Shown here in pieces: positions 32,376 through 39,384 of a DNA stretch of 39,384 nucleotides. Numbering within the stretch: the first letter of the stretch is position 1; each line of letters opens with the position of its first letter. Source of the stretch: Paraburkholderia sp. LEh10 (GTDB taxonomy: Bacteria > Pseudomonadota > Gammaproteobacteria > Burkholderiales > Burkholderiaceae); NCBI RefSeq assembly GCF_017814945.1, contig NZ_JAGIPX010000070.1:1-39384 (forward strand). The letters run 5' to 3'. The position numbers and the translations under genes were made by a program. The notes under the pieces are model-generated. The model was not told the origin of the DNA, did no database searches, and saw nothing but the letters and a program-made list of their open reading frames with translations.

Positions 32376-33608
32376 ATGGGCGCTCCTCTCGACGGACTGA
32401 AGGTCATCGATTTCACGCGCGTGCTCGCGGGGCCGCTTTGCACGAAAACGCTGCGCGACCTGGGCGCCGAAGTGCTCAAGATCGAGCCGCCAGGCGGCGA
32501 CTCGGGACGCGGCGGCGTGCCGCACATCGGCACGATGTCGGTCTATTACGCGCAGCAAAACGCGGGCAAGCGCAATCTAAGTCTCGACCTGAACTGGCCG
32601 GAGGCCCGCGCGATCGTCGCCGATCTGTGCCGCGAGGCCGACGTGATCGTCGAGAATTTCCGGCCCGGCACGCTGACCCGCTTCGGCCTGGGTTATGAAC
32701 AGGTGCGCGAGTTCAATCCGTCGGTCGTGTATGTATCGATGAGCGGCTATGGCCAGACGGGACCGTGGCGCAACCGCCCCGCGTTCGCGCCGACGGTGCA
32801 GGCGGAAACGGGACTCACGGACATCTTGCGCGAGCACTACGGGTATGGCGATGAACTGAGAAACGATGCATGCAGTCACGCGGACGTCTATACGGGGCTG
32901 CATGGCGTCATCGCAGTGCTGGCCGCGTTGCAGCACCGCAACCGCACGGGTGAAGGACAGCATGTCGATGTATCGATGGCGGCGACGATGCTGGCCGTCA
33001 ACGAACGCGCGGGCGCCCAGCTTTGCGGCGTCGATACGAAAGGCGAGCCGCCCGCGCTGAGCGCGCCGGAGTCTCATATCTTCAGGCTGCCCGACGGACG
33101 CCAGGTCACGATCGCGGCGAGCCCGATCTACTCGCCGATGTTCGTCCGCTTCTGTTCGATGATGCGTCGCACGGACCTGCTGCTCGATCCGCGCTTTGCC
33201 AGCGCGCCGCTGCGGCGCCAGAACCTCGATGCGTTGCTCGCCGAAGTCCGCGCCTGGATTCTCACGTTCACCGATCTGGAGGAACTGCAGGCACAGGTCA
33301 GCGAGCAGGGGCTTGCGATCGGCGTCGTGCGCACCACGAGCGAGCTGGCGGAGTCCGAATGGGCGCAGGCGTGGGGCGCGATCGTGGAAGTGGACGATCG
33401 CGAGGGCGGCACCATGCGCATGCCCGGACCGCCGTGGCGCTTCAGCGGCGCGACGTTGCCGCCGCCTGGCATCCCGGCCTTTCAGGGCGAGCACAACGTC
33501 GAGTTGCTCGAAGAGCGCAACGTCGATCCCGCGCTGATCGAGGAACTCAGGAAGCGCAAGATCCTGCTGAGCCGCCGCAGCCTGCGCGGAGCGTTCGATG
33601 AAGCTTGA
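32376..33608 (+). CDS. CaiB/BaiF family protein lacking the catalytic aspartate
   Basis: A 410-residue member of the family III CoA-transferases, with LKVIDFTRVLAGPLCTKTL, LGAEVLKIEPPGGDSGR, DVIVENFRPGTL and SGYGQTGPWRN. In the block where active members read G-Q-x-x-D-x-x-x-x-D, this one reads GQHVDVSMAATM: Ala203 stands where the nucleophilic aspartate belongs. The paralogue at 25392-26630 keeps the aspartate. The protein may be an inactive partner subunit in a heteromer, or work by another mechanism. ATG 32376 lies two bases after the crotonase stop, and the 3' end overlaps the fumarylacetoacetase start by 11 bases, so it is translationally embedded in the operon. Confidence 0.93.
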   Translation: MGAPLDGLKVIDFTRVLAGPLCTKTLRDLGAEVLKIEPPGGDSGRGGVPHIGTMSVYYAQQNAGKRNLSLDLNWPEARAIVADLCREADVIVENFRPGTLTRFGLGYEQVREFNPSVVYVSMSGYGQTGPWRNRPAFAPTVQAETGLTDILREHYGYGDELRNDACSHADVYTGLHGVIAVLAALQHRNRTGEGQHVDVSMAATMLAVNERAGAQLCGVDTKGEPPALSAPESHIFRLPDGRQVTIAASPIYSPMFVRFCSMMRRTDLLLDPRFASAPLRRQNLDALLAEVRAWILTFTDLEELQAQVSEQGLAIGVVRTTSELAESEWAQAWGAIVEVDDREGGTMRMPGPPWRFSGATLPPPGIPAFQGEHNVELLEERNVDPALIEELRKRKILLSRRSLRGAFDEA

Positions 33609-34920
33609 TCACACGCACGACGTCGCGGCGAAGAGCTGGCTCGAGTCGGCGAATCGCAGCGACACGCCTTTTCCACTGCAGAACCTGCCGTTCGGCGTCT
33701 TTAAGCGCGCGGGCACGGCCGAGCGCTTTCGAGGCGGTGTCGCGCTCGGCGACCAGGTAATCGACCTAGGCGCACTCGCCGAAGCCGGCGTGCTCTCGGG
33801 GCTCGCTGCGCAGGCTGGCGACGCGTGTGCGCAGCCGACGTTGAACGGCTTCTTCGGCATGGGACGGCAAGCGTGGCGCGCGTTGCGGCACGCGCTGTTC
33901 GCGCTGTTCGGCCAGCACGCGGACAGCGCGCGGGTCGCCGCACTCAGGCCGTGCCTCGTGCCGCAGTCCGACGCGCAGTATGCGCTGCCCGCGCAGATCG
34001 GCGACTACACGGACTTCTACACGTCGATCGACCACGCGCGCAACATCGCCGCGCTGTTGCGGCCGGACGGCGCGTTGTCGCCGAATTTCCAGTGGATGCC
34101 CGTCGCGTATCACGGACGCGTATCGAGCATCGGCGTAAGCGGGCAGCAGGTGCGTCGGCCGCACGGGCAGCGCATCGCGGCGGGCAAGCGCGAACCTGAG
34201 ATCGGACCCTGCGCCCGACTCGACTACGAGCTGGAACTCGGCATCTTCATCGGCGTGGGCAATGAGCAGGGCGCGCGCATTCCCGTCGGCTCGGCGGACG
34301 GGCATGTGTTCGGTCTGTGCCTGCTCAACGACTGGTCGGCGCGCGATATCCAGTCGTGGGAGTCGTTCCCGCTCGGCCCGTTTCTCGCGAAGAACTTCGC
34401 GACCACGCTGTCGCCATGGATCGTCACGATGGAAGCGCTCGCGCCGTATCGCGCGCCGTGGACGCGCGCTGCGGGCGATCCGCCGCCGCTTGCGTATCTG
34501 TCGTCGCCGGATACGTTCGAAACGGGCGCGCTCGACATTCAACTGGAAGTCGCGCTCGAGACGGCCGCGCACCGGCACAACGGCATCCCGCCGACCCGCC
34601 TGTCGCGCACGAACTTTCGTCACCAGTACTGGACGATCGGCCAGATGGTCGCGCATCACACGATAAACGGCTGCAATCTTCGCAGCGGCGATCTGCTGGG
34701 CAGCGGGACCATCTCGGGTCCGACGCCGCAGGAAGCGGGCGCGCTCATCGAACTGACGCAAGGCGGGACTGCGCCCATCCCGCTGCCAACAGGCGAGACG
34801 CGCTCGTTTCTCGAAGACGGCGACGTCGTCGTGATGCGCGGCTGGTGCGAGCGCGACGGATACGCACGGATCGGGTTTGGAGAAAGCCGCGGAGAAGTCC
34901 TTGCCGCGAAATGGGACTGA
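33598..34920 (+). CDS. Fumarylacetoacetase (FAH)
   Basis: A 440-residue hydrolase of full eukaryote-like FAH architecture: N-terminal SH3-like domain and C-terminal beta-roll. Catalytic and metal residues of mouse FAH are all present: Asp139 (GDYTDFY), His146 (IDHARN), Glu211 and Glu213 (DYELELG), Asp245 (LLNDWSARDIQ) and Lys265 (GPFLAKNF). It should hydrolyse the C-C bond of fumarylacetoacetate or a similar 3,5-dioxo acid. In tyrosine catabolism it normally neighbours homogentisate dioxygenase hmgA; here its partners are a crotonase, a CaiB-family protein and a transporter. The start overlaps the preceding gene by 11 bases. A true fahA role in a split pathway remains possible. Confidence 0.95.
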   Translation: MKLDHTHDVAAKSWLESANRSDTPFPLQNLPFGVFKRAGTAERFRGGVALGDQVIDLGALAEAGVLSGLAAQAGDACAQPTLNGFFGMGRQAWRALRHALFALFGQHADSARVAALRPCLVPQSDAQYALPAQIGDYTDFYTSIDHARNIAALLRPDGALSPNFQWMPVAYHGRVSSIGVSGQQVRRPHGQRIAAGKREPEIGPCARLDYELELGIFIGVGNEQGARIPVGSADGHVFGLCLLNDWSARDIQSWESFPLGPFLAKNFATTLSPWIVTMEALAPYRAPWTRAAGDPPPLAYLSSPDTFETGALDIQLEVALETAAHRHNGIPPTRLSRTNFRHQYWTIGQMVAHHTINGCNLRSGDLLGSGTISGPTPQEAGALIELTQGGTAPIPLPTGETRSFLEDGDVVVMRGWCERDGYARIGFGESRGEVLAAKWD

Positions 34921-34992
34921 CTGGACTCGGGCTGACGAGACCTTGGGCCGACCAGGCAAAAGACCCGGGCATGTCGATCAGGAGACGAATGG

Positions 34993-36360
34993 ATGAATGC
35001 GTTATTCGAATCAGATGCCGTAGGCGCAACACACGATTCAGATCATCGCGCGCTGCGCGGTGCCTACCGGGCAGCAGAGTGGCGGATCATGCCGATCCTG
35101 TTCGCCCTGTGGATGCTGGCGTGGGTCGACCGCGCGAACGTGGCGTTCGCCAAGCTGCAGATGCTGTCAGATCTTCGTTTCAGCGAGACGGTCTACGGCT
35201 TCGGCGCGGGACTGTTCTTTCTCGGCTATGTGCTGTTCGGCGTGCCGAGCTCGATGGTTCAGCAACGCATCGGCGCACGCCGGACCCTTGCCGCGATCGC
35301 GTTGGGCTGGGGCATGACGAGTGTCGCGATGATGTTCGTCAAGAGCGTGGGAATGTTCTATGTGCTTCGCTTTCTGCTCGGCGCATTCGAAGCGGGCTTC
35401 TATCCGGGCGTGATCCTCTACATGAACGCGTGGTTCCCCGCCAAACGGCGCACGCGCAATTTCAGCATCTTTCATTCGGCGGCGATCTGCTCGACCGTCG
35501 CCGTCGGCCTGAGCGGCGGCGTCGTGCTACAGCATATGAGCGGGCTTGGCGGCGTCGCGGGCTGGCGCTGGATGTTTCTGATCCAGGCCGTGCCGACTGT
35601 CGTGATGGGCGTGCTCGCGCTAGCGGTGCTTCCCGATGGACCGGGGGCGGCGCGCTGGCTGACGGCGCAACAGCGCCGCCTCGTGCAGCACGATCTCGAC
35701 GCGGACGGCGAGCGTACGGCTGCGCCCGCCGTGCACGCGTCGTCATGGTTCGCGAATCCCGTGATCTGGGTGCTGTCCGCGATCTATTTCTGCATTCTGG
35801 CCGCCAACGCGGCGTTGAGCTTCTTCATGCCGACTATCCTGCACGAAGCGGGATTCGGCGGATACACGGAGATCGGCAACGCGATTGCAGTGATCTGCGT
35901 GCTGGGCGCGCTCGGCAATATCGCGATCTCGACGCTTGCCAGCCGCTATCGGGATGTCCGCTGGCATTGCGCGGTTGCGTCGCTCATCAGCGTCGCGAGT
36001 CTGCTGGTGCTCGTCTTCGTCTGGCATAGCAGCCGGTCCGCCACATTCGTCACGCTGGTCCTCGCGCTCGCCGGAACCGGCGCGGGCATTTCGCTGTTCT
36101 GGCAGATTCCCGTGCGTTTCCTGCGCGGCAAGGCGGCGGCGCTGGGCGTGCCGCTCATCAGTTCGATCGCCAATGTCGCGGGCTTTCTGACGCCTTCGTT
36201 GACGGGCTACGTGCGCGACATGTCGGGCACCTATACCAGCGGCTTCGTCACGGCGGCAGTGGTGCAGGCGCTCGCGGCCGTGATCCTGATCGTGGGCATT
36301 CCGCTACTCGTGCGCAAACAGCCGGCGAGCGCCGCGATGACGGAAGAAAAGCCCGCCTGA
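34993..36360 (+). CDS. MFS transporter, anion:cation symporter (ACS) family
   Basis: A 455-residue, 12-helix permease. Features of the ACS group are WRIMPILFALWMLAWVDRAN in helix 1, FFLGYVLFGVPSSM, and the helix 4 block RFLLGAFEAGFYPGVILYMN followed by WFPAKRRTRNF. Relatives import hexuronates, tartrate, phthalate, 4-hydroxyphenylacetate and other organic anions with protons or sodium. ATG 34993 has AGGAG eight bases upstream. It is the last gene of the crotonase-CaiB-FAH operon, followed by a strong terminator, so it most likely takes up the pathway substrate. Confidence 0.93.
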   Translation: MNALFESDAVGATHDSDHRALRGAYRAAEWRIMPILFALWMLAWVDRANVAFAKLQMLSDLRFSETVYGFGAGLFFLGYVLFGVPSSMVQQRIGARRTLAAIALGWGMTSVAMMFVKSVGMFYVLRFLLGAFEAGFYPGVILYMNAWFPAKRRTRNFSIFHSAAICSTVAVGLSGGVVLQHMSGLGGVAGWRWMFLIQAVPTVVMGVLALAVLPDGPGAARWLTAQQRRLVQHDLDADGERTAAPAVHASSWFANPVIWVLSAIYFCILAANAALSFFMPTILHEAGFGGYTEIGNAIAVICVLGALGNIAISTLASRYRDVRWHCAVASLISVASLLVLVFVWHSSRSATFVTLVLALAGTGAGISLFWQIPVRFLRGKAAALGVPLISSIANVAGFLTPSLTGYVRDMSGTYTSGFVTAAVVQALAAVILIVGIPLLVRKQPASAAMTEEKPA

Positions 36361-36379
36361 AATCCGCCTGAAATCCGCC
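36355..36379 (+). repeat. Tandem GCCTGAAATCC repeat at the MFS stop
   Basis: Two 11-base copies and a partial third follow each other; the first includes the MFS stop codon. Probably slippage; no function is apparent. Confidence 0.5.
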
Positions 36380-36430
36380 AGATATGGCGGCGCCGTGCCA
36401 GCGTCGCGGCAAGGATTCCCGCTTGCCCAT

Positions 36431-36470
36431 AAAATCACCGTGCGCCGTCACAATGGCGCACGGAATTTTA
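36431..36470 (+). terminator. Intrinsic terminator of the catabolic operon
   Basis: The arms CCGTGCGCC (36438-36446) and GGCGCACGG (36455-36463) are perfect, and AATTTTA follows. An A-rich tract on the other side allows action in both directions. Confidence 0.75.
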
Positions 36471-36536
36471 TGAACGTAGCTGGCGCGGCATGAGAAATGG
36501 CTTTCCATGTGGCCGCGGCGGAAGGAAGTACCCGAC

Positions 36537-36764
36537 ATGGAAGAAGTTTTCGTATCGCGATCGAGTGCTGTCGCGCGCATCATGACTGCGCGGCAGGCAT
36601 TGCTCAAGGATTCGGCTGAGGTCGCCGACATGACGGACGGCGAAAAGGCGGCGCGGCTCGAACTGCTCGACCGTCTGTTGTTCGATGTTCGCGCCGGGCG
36701 CACGTGCGACTTCACGATGCCGACACCGAATGGAGATGTGCGGATATTCGTGTCGGAGGATTGA
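36537..36764 (+). CDS. Small hypothetical protein, 75 aa
   Basis: Begins MEEVFVSRSSAVARIMTARQ and ends NGDVRIFVSED. The first two thirds are predicted helical and charged (DMTDGEKAARLELLDRLLFD), and the end has a short beta hairpin. No signal peptide or membrane segment. ATG 36537 is preceded by AAGGA about ten bases upstream. I do not recognise the family. It stands alone between the operon terminator and the porin terminator. Confidence 0.6.
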   Translation: MEEVFVSRSSAVARIMTARQALLKDSAEVADMTDGEKAARLELLDRLLFDVRAGRTCDFTMPTPNGDVRIFVSED

Positions 36765-36847
36765 ATGGCGCGGGCGTGAATCGCCGTTTGCCGTGTCGTG
36801 ATGCAACGCGTGGTGCGGGCTATATCGCGGCCCGTTTGCCGCGCGCA

Positions 36848-36870
36848 TGAAAAACGCCCCGCGAGCGGGG
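36848..36870 (-). terminator. Intrinsic terminator of the porin gene
   Basis: CGCCCCG (36853-36859) and CGGGGCG (36864-36870) form a GC-rich stem around a four-base loop. On the minus strand five Us follow. It lies 60 bases past the porin stop. Confidence 0.85.
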
Positions 36871-36930
36871 CGCCTGCCAGTTCGTCCGCTTGCGGGCGAG
36901 GCGGCCCAACGCGCCTCGCCGCGACACAGC

Positions 36931-38103
36931 TTAGAACTTGTGGCGCATCCCGACGCGCAACGCGAGCTGGTTCTGCGAGCCCGAGCCGGACGTGTTGAAG
37001 TACGACGTCGACGAACCGATCTGAGCCTGAATCGGCGCACCCGTCGCCGTTTTGCCGGACGCGTCCTGGTAGATGGCGAGCGCATAGACATCGGTGCGCT
37101 TCGACAGTGCGTAGTCGACGCTTGCGTCCACCTGGTTGAAGTGGCCCGTCGTCGCGCCCGACAGACGCGAGTACGTGTAGCCGAGGCCACCCGTCAGCGC
37201 TGCCGTGAACGCGTACTTTGCGCCGCCTTCGTAGTTGTTGTACGTCGTGGAGGCGCCCGAGATCGGCTCGAAGTGCGTGTTCGTCCACAGTGCGAAGAGT
37301 GTTGCCGGTCCGATGATGTAGCGGCCGCCGAAGCCGAACGTACGCAGGTCGCGCACGGTGCCCGTGCTGACGTTGGCGATCGTCGTCGGGAATGCCGGCG
37401 TAGCCTGGCTCGGGAAGCGGATGTCCGTATACGCCGCGCCGACGCCGATCGGGCCGTTCGCGTAGTTCAGGCCGAAGCTGTACGCACGCGACGAGCCAGC
37501 GACGGGCGCTGCCGCCGTGCCCGTTGCCGGTGCGCCGCCGAATGCGCCAGCCTGATTCGAGAAGCCGTACATCGCGCCGAACGTGAAGCCCGCGAAGTTC
37601 GCGCTGCTGAACTTGACCGAGTTGTTGATGCGGCTCGACGTCAGCTGGTCGACGTCGTTGATGTGGTAGGCGTAGTTGCCGGCAACCGTCAGGGCGCCCG
37701 TCGAATAGCTGCCGCCGAGGTAGTCGGTCGAGAACGAGTATTGACGGCCGAGCGTCAGCGAGCCGATACCATCCTTCGACACACCGACGAATGCCTGACG
37801 GCCGAACAACGCGCCGCCCTGGCCCGACGTGCCGTTGCCGCTATTGAAGCCGCTTTCGAGCACGAACAGCGCCTTCAGGCCGCCGCCCAGGTCTTCGCCG
37901 CCGCGCAAGCCCCAGCGGCTGCCTTGTGCGACGCCGTCGTCGTACTTGAACAGCTTGTCGCTGCCGCCTGCTGCGTTCTTCGAGTGATTCGCGTAGCTGA
38001 TACCAGCGTCGATGATGCCGTACAGCGTGGCGCTGCTTTGTGCGTGTGCGGTGCCTGCAAATGCCGAGGCGAGTAGAGCGGTGGTAAATACTTTCTTCTT
38101 CAA
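36931..38103 (-). CDS. Outer-membrane porin, Burkholderia trimeric type, TTG start
   Basis: A 390-residue, 16-strand general porin (Gram-negative porin family, OmpC-like). The signal peptide KKKVFTTALLASAFAGTAHA is followed by QSSATLYGIIDAGISYANHS, the typical first strand. Other family marks are GSRWGLRGGEDLGGGLKALF, LFGRQAFVGVSKDGIGSLTL and GRQYSF, and the ending GMRHKF with a terminal Phe. The start is TTG at 38103: GGAGA lies seven bases upstream, and the signal peptide fits exactly, while no ATG or GTG is near. Substrate unknown. A strong terminator follows. Confidence 0.95.
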   Translation of the reverse strand: MKKKVFTTALLASAFAGTAHAQSSATLYGIIDAGISYANHSKNAAGGSDKLFKYDDGVAQGSRWGLRGGEDLGGGLKALFVLESGFNSGNGTSGQGGALFGRQAFVGVSKDGIGSLTLGRQYSFSTDYLGGSYSTGALTVAGNYAYHINDVDQLTSSRINNSVKFSSANFAGFTFGAMYGFSNQAGAFGGAPATGTAAAPVAGSSRAYSFGLNYANGPIGVGAAYTDIRFPSQATPAFPTTIANVSTGTVRDLRTFGFGGRYIIGPATLFALWTNTHFEPISGASTTYNNYEGGAKYAFTAALTGGLGYTYSRLSGATTGHFNQVDASVDYALSKRTDVYALAIYQDASGKTATGAPIQAQIGSSTSYFNTSGSGSQNQLALRVGMRHKF

Positions 38104-38406
38104 GGCTTTCTCCGGATTGAAAAGTAGCAATCGCGAGCCTGCTCTTGGGCCGGTCGCGCGACGGGCGCAAATGTGGCGAGGAGAAGGGAAAGGAATATGA
38201 CAGCTAAGGTTTTTAGTGAATATGTAGTGCAAATGCGACAGCATTTGGTTAGCGCACAAAAGGGTTGCGTGCAAATCTGTGTATAGCTGTGCGCCGTGCG
38301 CCTGATATGCGTATGAAAAACAATTGTTTAGTGCCGCGTGCGCAACATGCGACGATGCGTTCCCACTCTTTAACGATGCGTGACGAACGCGAATCCGGGG
38401 AACAGC
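38104..38406. promoter_or_regulatory. Divergent region between porin and MetQ genes, with inverted repeat
   Basis: About 300 AT-richer bases that must hold both promoters. CAAATGC-GACA-GCATTTG (38230-38247) is a perfect inverted repeat with seven-base arms, about 130 bases upstream of the porin start, and may be a regulator site. Promoter hexamers could not be assigned with confidence. Confidence 0.4.
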
Positions 38407-39210
38407 ATGCAGCGCAGAACTTTTATCACTCATTTCATCGCACTGGCCGCGGCGCTCGCCGCGCCTTTCGCGCATGCCGAGGACAAGGTGCTCAAGGTCG
38501 GCACGATGAGCGGACCGGACGCGCAGATCTGGTCGGTCGTGACGAAGGTAGCCGCACGCGAGGGGCTCCAGCTCAAGGTGATCGAATTTAACGATTATGT
38601 GCAGCCAAATGCCGCGCTCGATGCGGGCGATCTCGATGCGAACGGTTTCCAGCATCAGCCGTTTCTCGACAGCCAGATCAGGCAGCGCGGCTACAGGATC
38701 GTCAACGTCGGTCTCACGTATACATCGCCGATGGGTTTCTATTCGAAGAAGTTCAAGTCGCTGAAGGATTTGCCGGAGGGGGCGAAGGTCGGCATCCAGA
38801 ACGACCCTTCGAACGGCAACCGTGCGCTGCTGCTGTTGCAGAAGTATGGGGCGATCAGGCTGAAGGCGGGCGTCGGCGCGAATGGCGTGAACGCGACGCC
38901 GTTGGATGTCGCTGATAATCCAAAGAAGATCAAGCTAATTGAACTCGATGCTGCACAATTGCCGCGCGCGCTCGGCGATCTCGATGCTGCGTCGATCAAT
39001 ACCGATTACGCGGTGAAGGCGGGGCTGTCGCCGACGAAAGACGCGATTGGAATTGAAGATCTCAAGGGGCCGTACGCGAATCTGATTGCGGTGCGCGCGC
39101 AGGATCGCGATAAGCCGTGGGTGAAGAAGCTCGTCGCTGCGTATGAATCGGAGGATGTGCGCAAGTTTATCGATGGGCAGTTTAAAGGGGCCATCGTGCC
39201 GGCGTTTTGA
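38407..39210 (+). CDS. MetQ/NlpA family periplasmic binding protein
   Basis: A 267-residue substrate-binding protein. The signal peptide (MQRRTFITHFIALAAALAAP, then FAHA) ends in a signal peptidase I site AHA, without a lipobox, so it should be free in the periplasm. Family marks are LKVGTMSGPDAQIWSVV, EFNDYVQPNAALDAGDLDAN, FQHQPFLD and GVQND-like GIQNDPSNGNRALLLLQKYG. MetQ proteins bind methionine for the MetNI ABC transporter; no metN or metI is visible before the window ends. ATG 38407 lies nine codons inside a longer open frame and gives the proper signal peptide. Confidence 0.9.
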   Translation: MQRRTFITHFIALAAALAAPFAHAEDKVLKVGTMSGPDAQIWSVVTKVAAREGLQLKVIEFNDYVQPNAALDAGDLDANGFQHQPFLDSQIRQRGYRIVNVGLTYTSPMGFYSKKFKSLKDLPEGAKVGIQNDPSNGNRALLLLQKYGAIRLKAGVGANGVNATPLDVADNPKKIKLIELDAAQLPRALGDLDAASINTDYAVKAGLSPTKDAIGIEDLKGPYANLIAVRAQDRDKPWVKKLVAAYESEDVRKFIDGQFKGAIVPAF

Positions 39211-39248
39211 TTTTTTTGTCTGCGACGCTGGTGGTTTGCTTTGCCGTT

Positions 39249-39340
39249 CGCTGGCATCCGCGATGCGATTTGTTTTTGCCGCTATCGCTGGCATCCGCGA
39301 TGCGATTTGTTTTGCCGCTTTCGCTGGCATCCGCGATGCG
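39249..39340 (+). repeat. Three tandem copies of a 36-37 bp unit
   Basis: The core CGCTGGCATCCGCGATGCG starts at 39249, 39286 and 39322. The sequences between the cores are nearly the same (ATTTGTTTT...GCCGCT), so it is a tandem repeat rather than repeat plus unique spacers. It lies just after the MetQ gene. Confidence 0.85.
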
Positions 39341-39357
39341 CCTCGCGGCGCGGGCGT

Positions 39358-39384
39358 CGCCCCTGTGCGGGGCGGCACCTACTT
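39358..39384. repeat. Start of a Burkholderia-type intergenic repeat element
   Basis: CGCCCC-TGTGC-GGGGCG forms a stem (39358-39374), followed by GCACCTACTT to the window edge. I remember this stem plus GGCACCTACTTTTCTTTG as a frequent intergenic sequence in Burkholderia and Paraburkholderia genomes; the rest lies outside the window. The stem may also end transcripts of the MetQ gene. Confidence 0.5.

Noticed and set aside
39249..39340. Possible short CRISPR array
   Set aside because: The sequences between the repeats are nearly identical, so there are no unique spacers, and no cas genes are present.

Overview
The window is high-GC, densely coded DNA typical of a chromosome of the Burkholderia/Paraburkholderia/Caballeronia group. 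The evidence is two outer-membrane porins of the Burkholderiaceae type (C-terminal HRF and HKF), many hypothetical proteins of Burkholderia flavour, GTG/TTG starts with GGAGG-type ribosome sites, and a right-hand edge that looks like a short intergenic repeat I remember from this group. I saw no rRNA, tRNA, CRISPR, prophage or transposase. The genus assignment is an inference.

Region by region. 1-1532: the tail of a porin gene, then an aromatic-acid-type MFS symporter. 1922-5463: a periplasmic solute-binding protein overlapping by 4 bases a membrane CHASE-PAS-GGDEF-EAL protein, a likely ligand-sensing c-di-GMP module. 5665-11568: threonine aldolase, a multidrug-type MFS exporter, a small unknown protein and glycogen phosphorylase. 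11684-14635: four small minus-strand genes, namely a lipoprotein with an aspartic-protease-like DTG motif, two small unknown proteins, and an RNase Sa/barnase-like lipoprotein that has lost both key catalytic residues. 14640-16830: a sparse, apparently decaying stretch with a c-type cytochrome and other small reading frames that look frameshifted. 16919-22391: three consecutive minus-strand genes for exported proteins (AcpA/phospholipase C-type phosphoesterase, beta-propeller protein, Tat-exported beta-carbonic anhydrase). 22536-24285: a YheO/DauR-type regulator followed by a serine-racemase-fold hydroxy-amino-acid ammonia-lyase, with matching TAGA-N7-TCTA dyads before both genes.

24293-36360 looks like one catabolic neighbourhood under three local regulators. 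A LysR gene is divergent from a CaiB/BaiF CoA-transferase. A minus operon carries alpha/beta hydrolase, MarR, SnoaL-like and MaoC genes, and it is divergent from a second hydrolase plus tautomerase. A TetR gene is divergent from crotonase, a second CaiB-family protein, fumarylacetoacetase and an ACS-type MFS transporter. Together these could import a carboxylic acid, activate it as a CoA ester, hydrate it, and cleave a dioxo-acid intermediate. The substrate is not apparent from sequence. The second CaiB-family protein lacks the catalytic aspartate, which makes its role in the operon an open question.

36431-39384: terminator, a small unknown gene, a complete porin with a TTG start, a MetQ-like periplasmic binding protein, and a three-copy 36-37 bp tandem repeat at the right edge.
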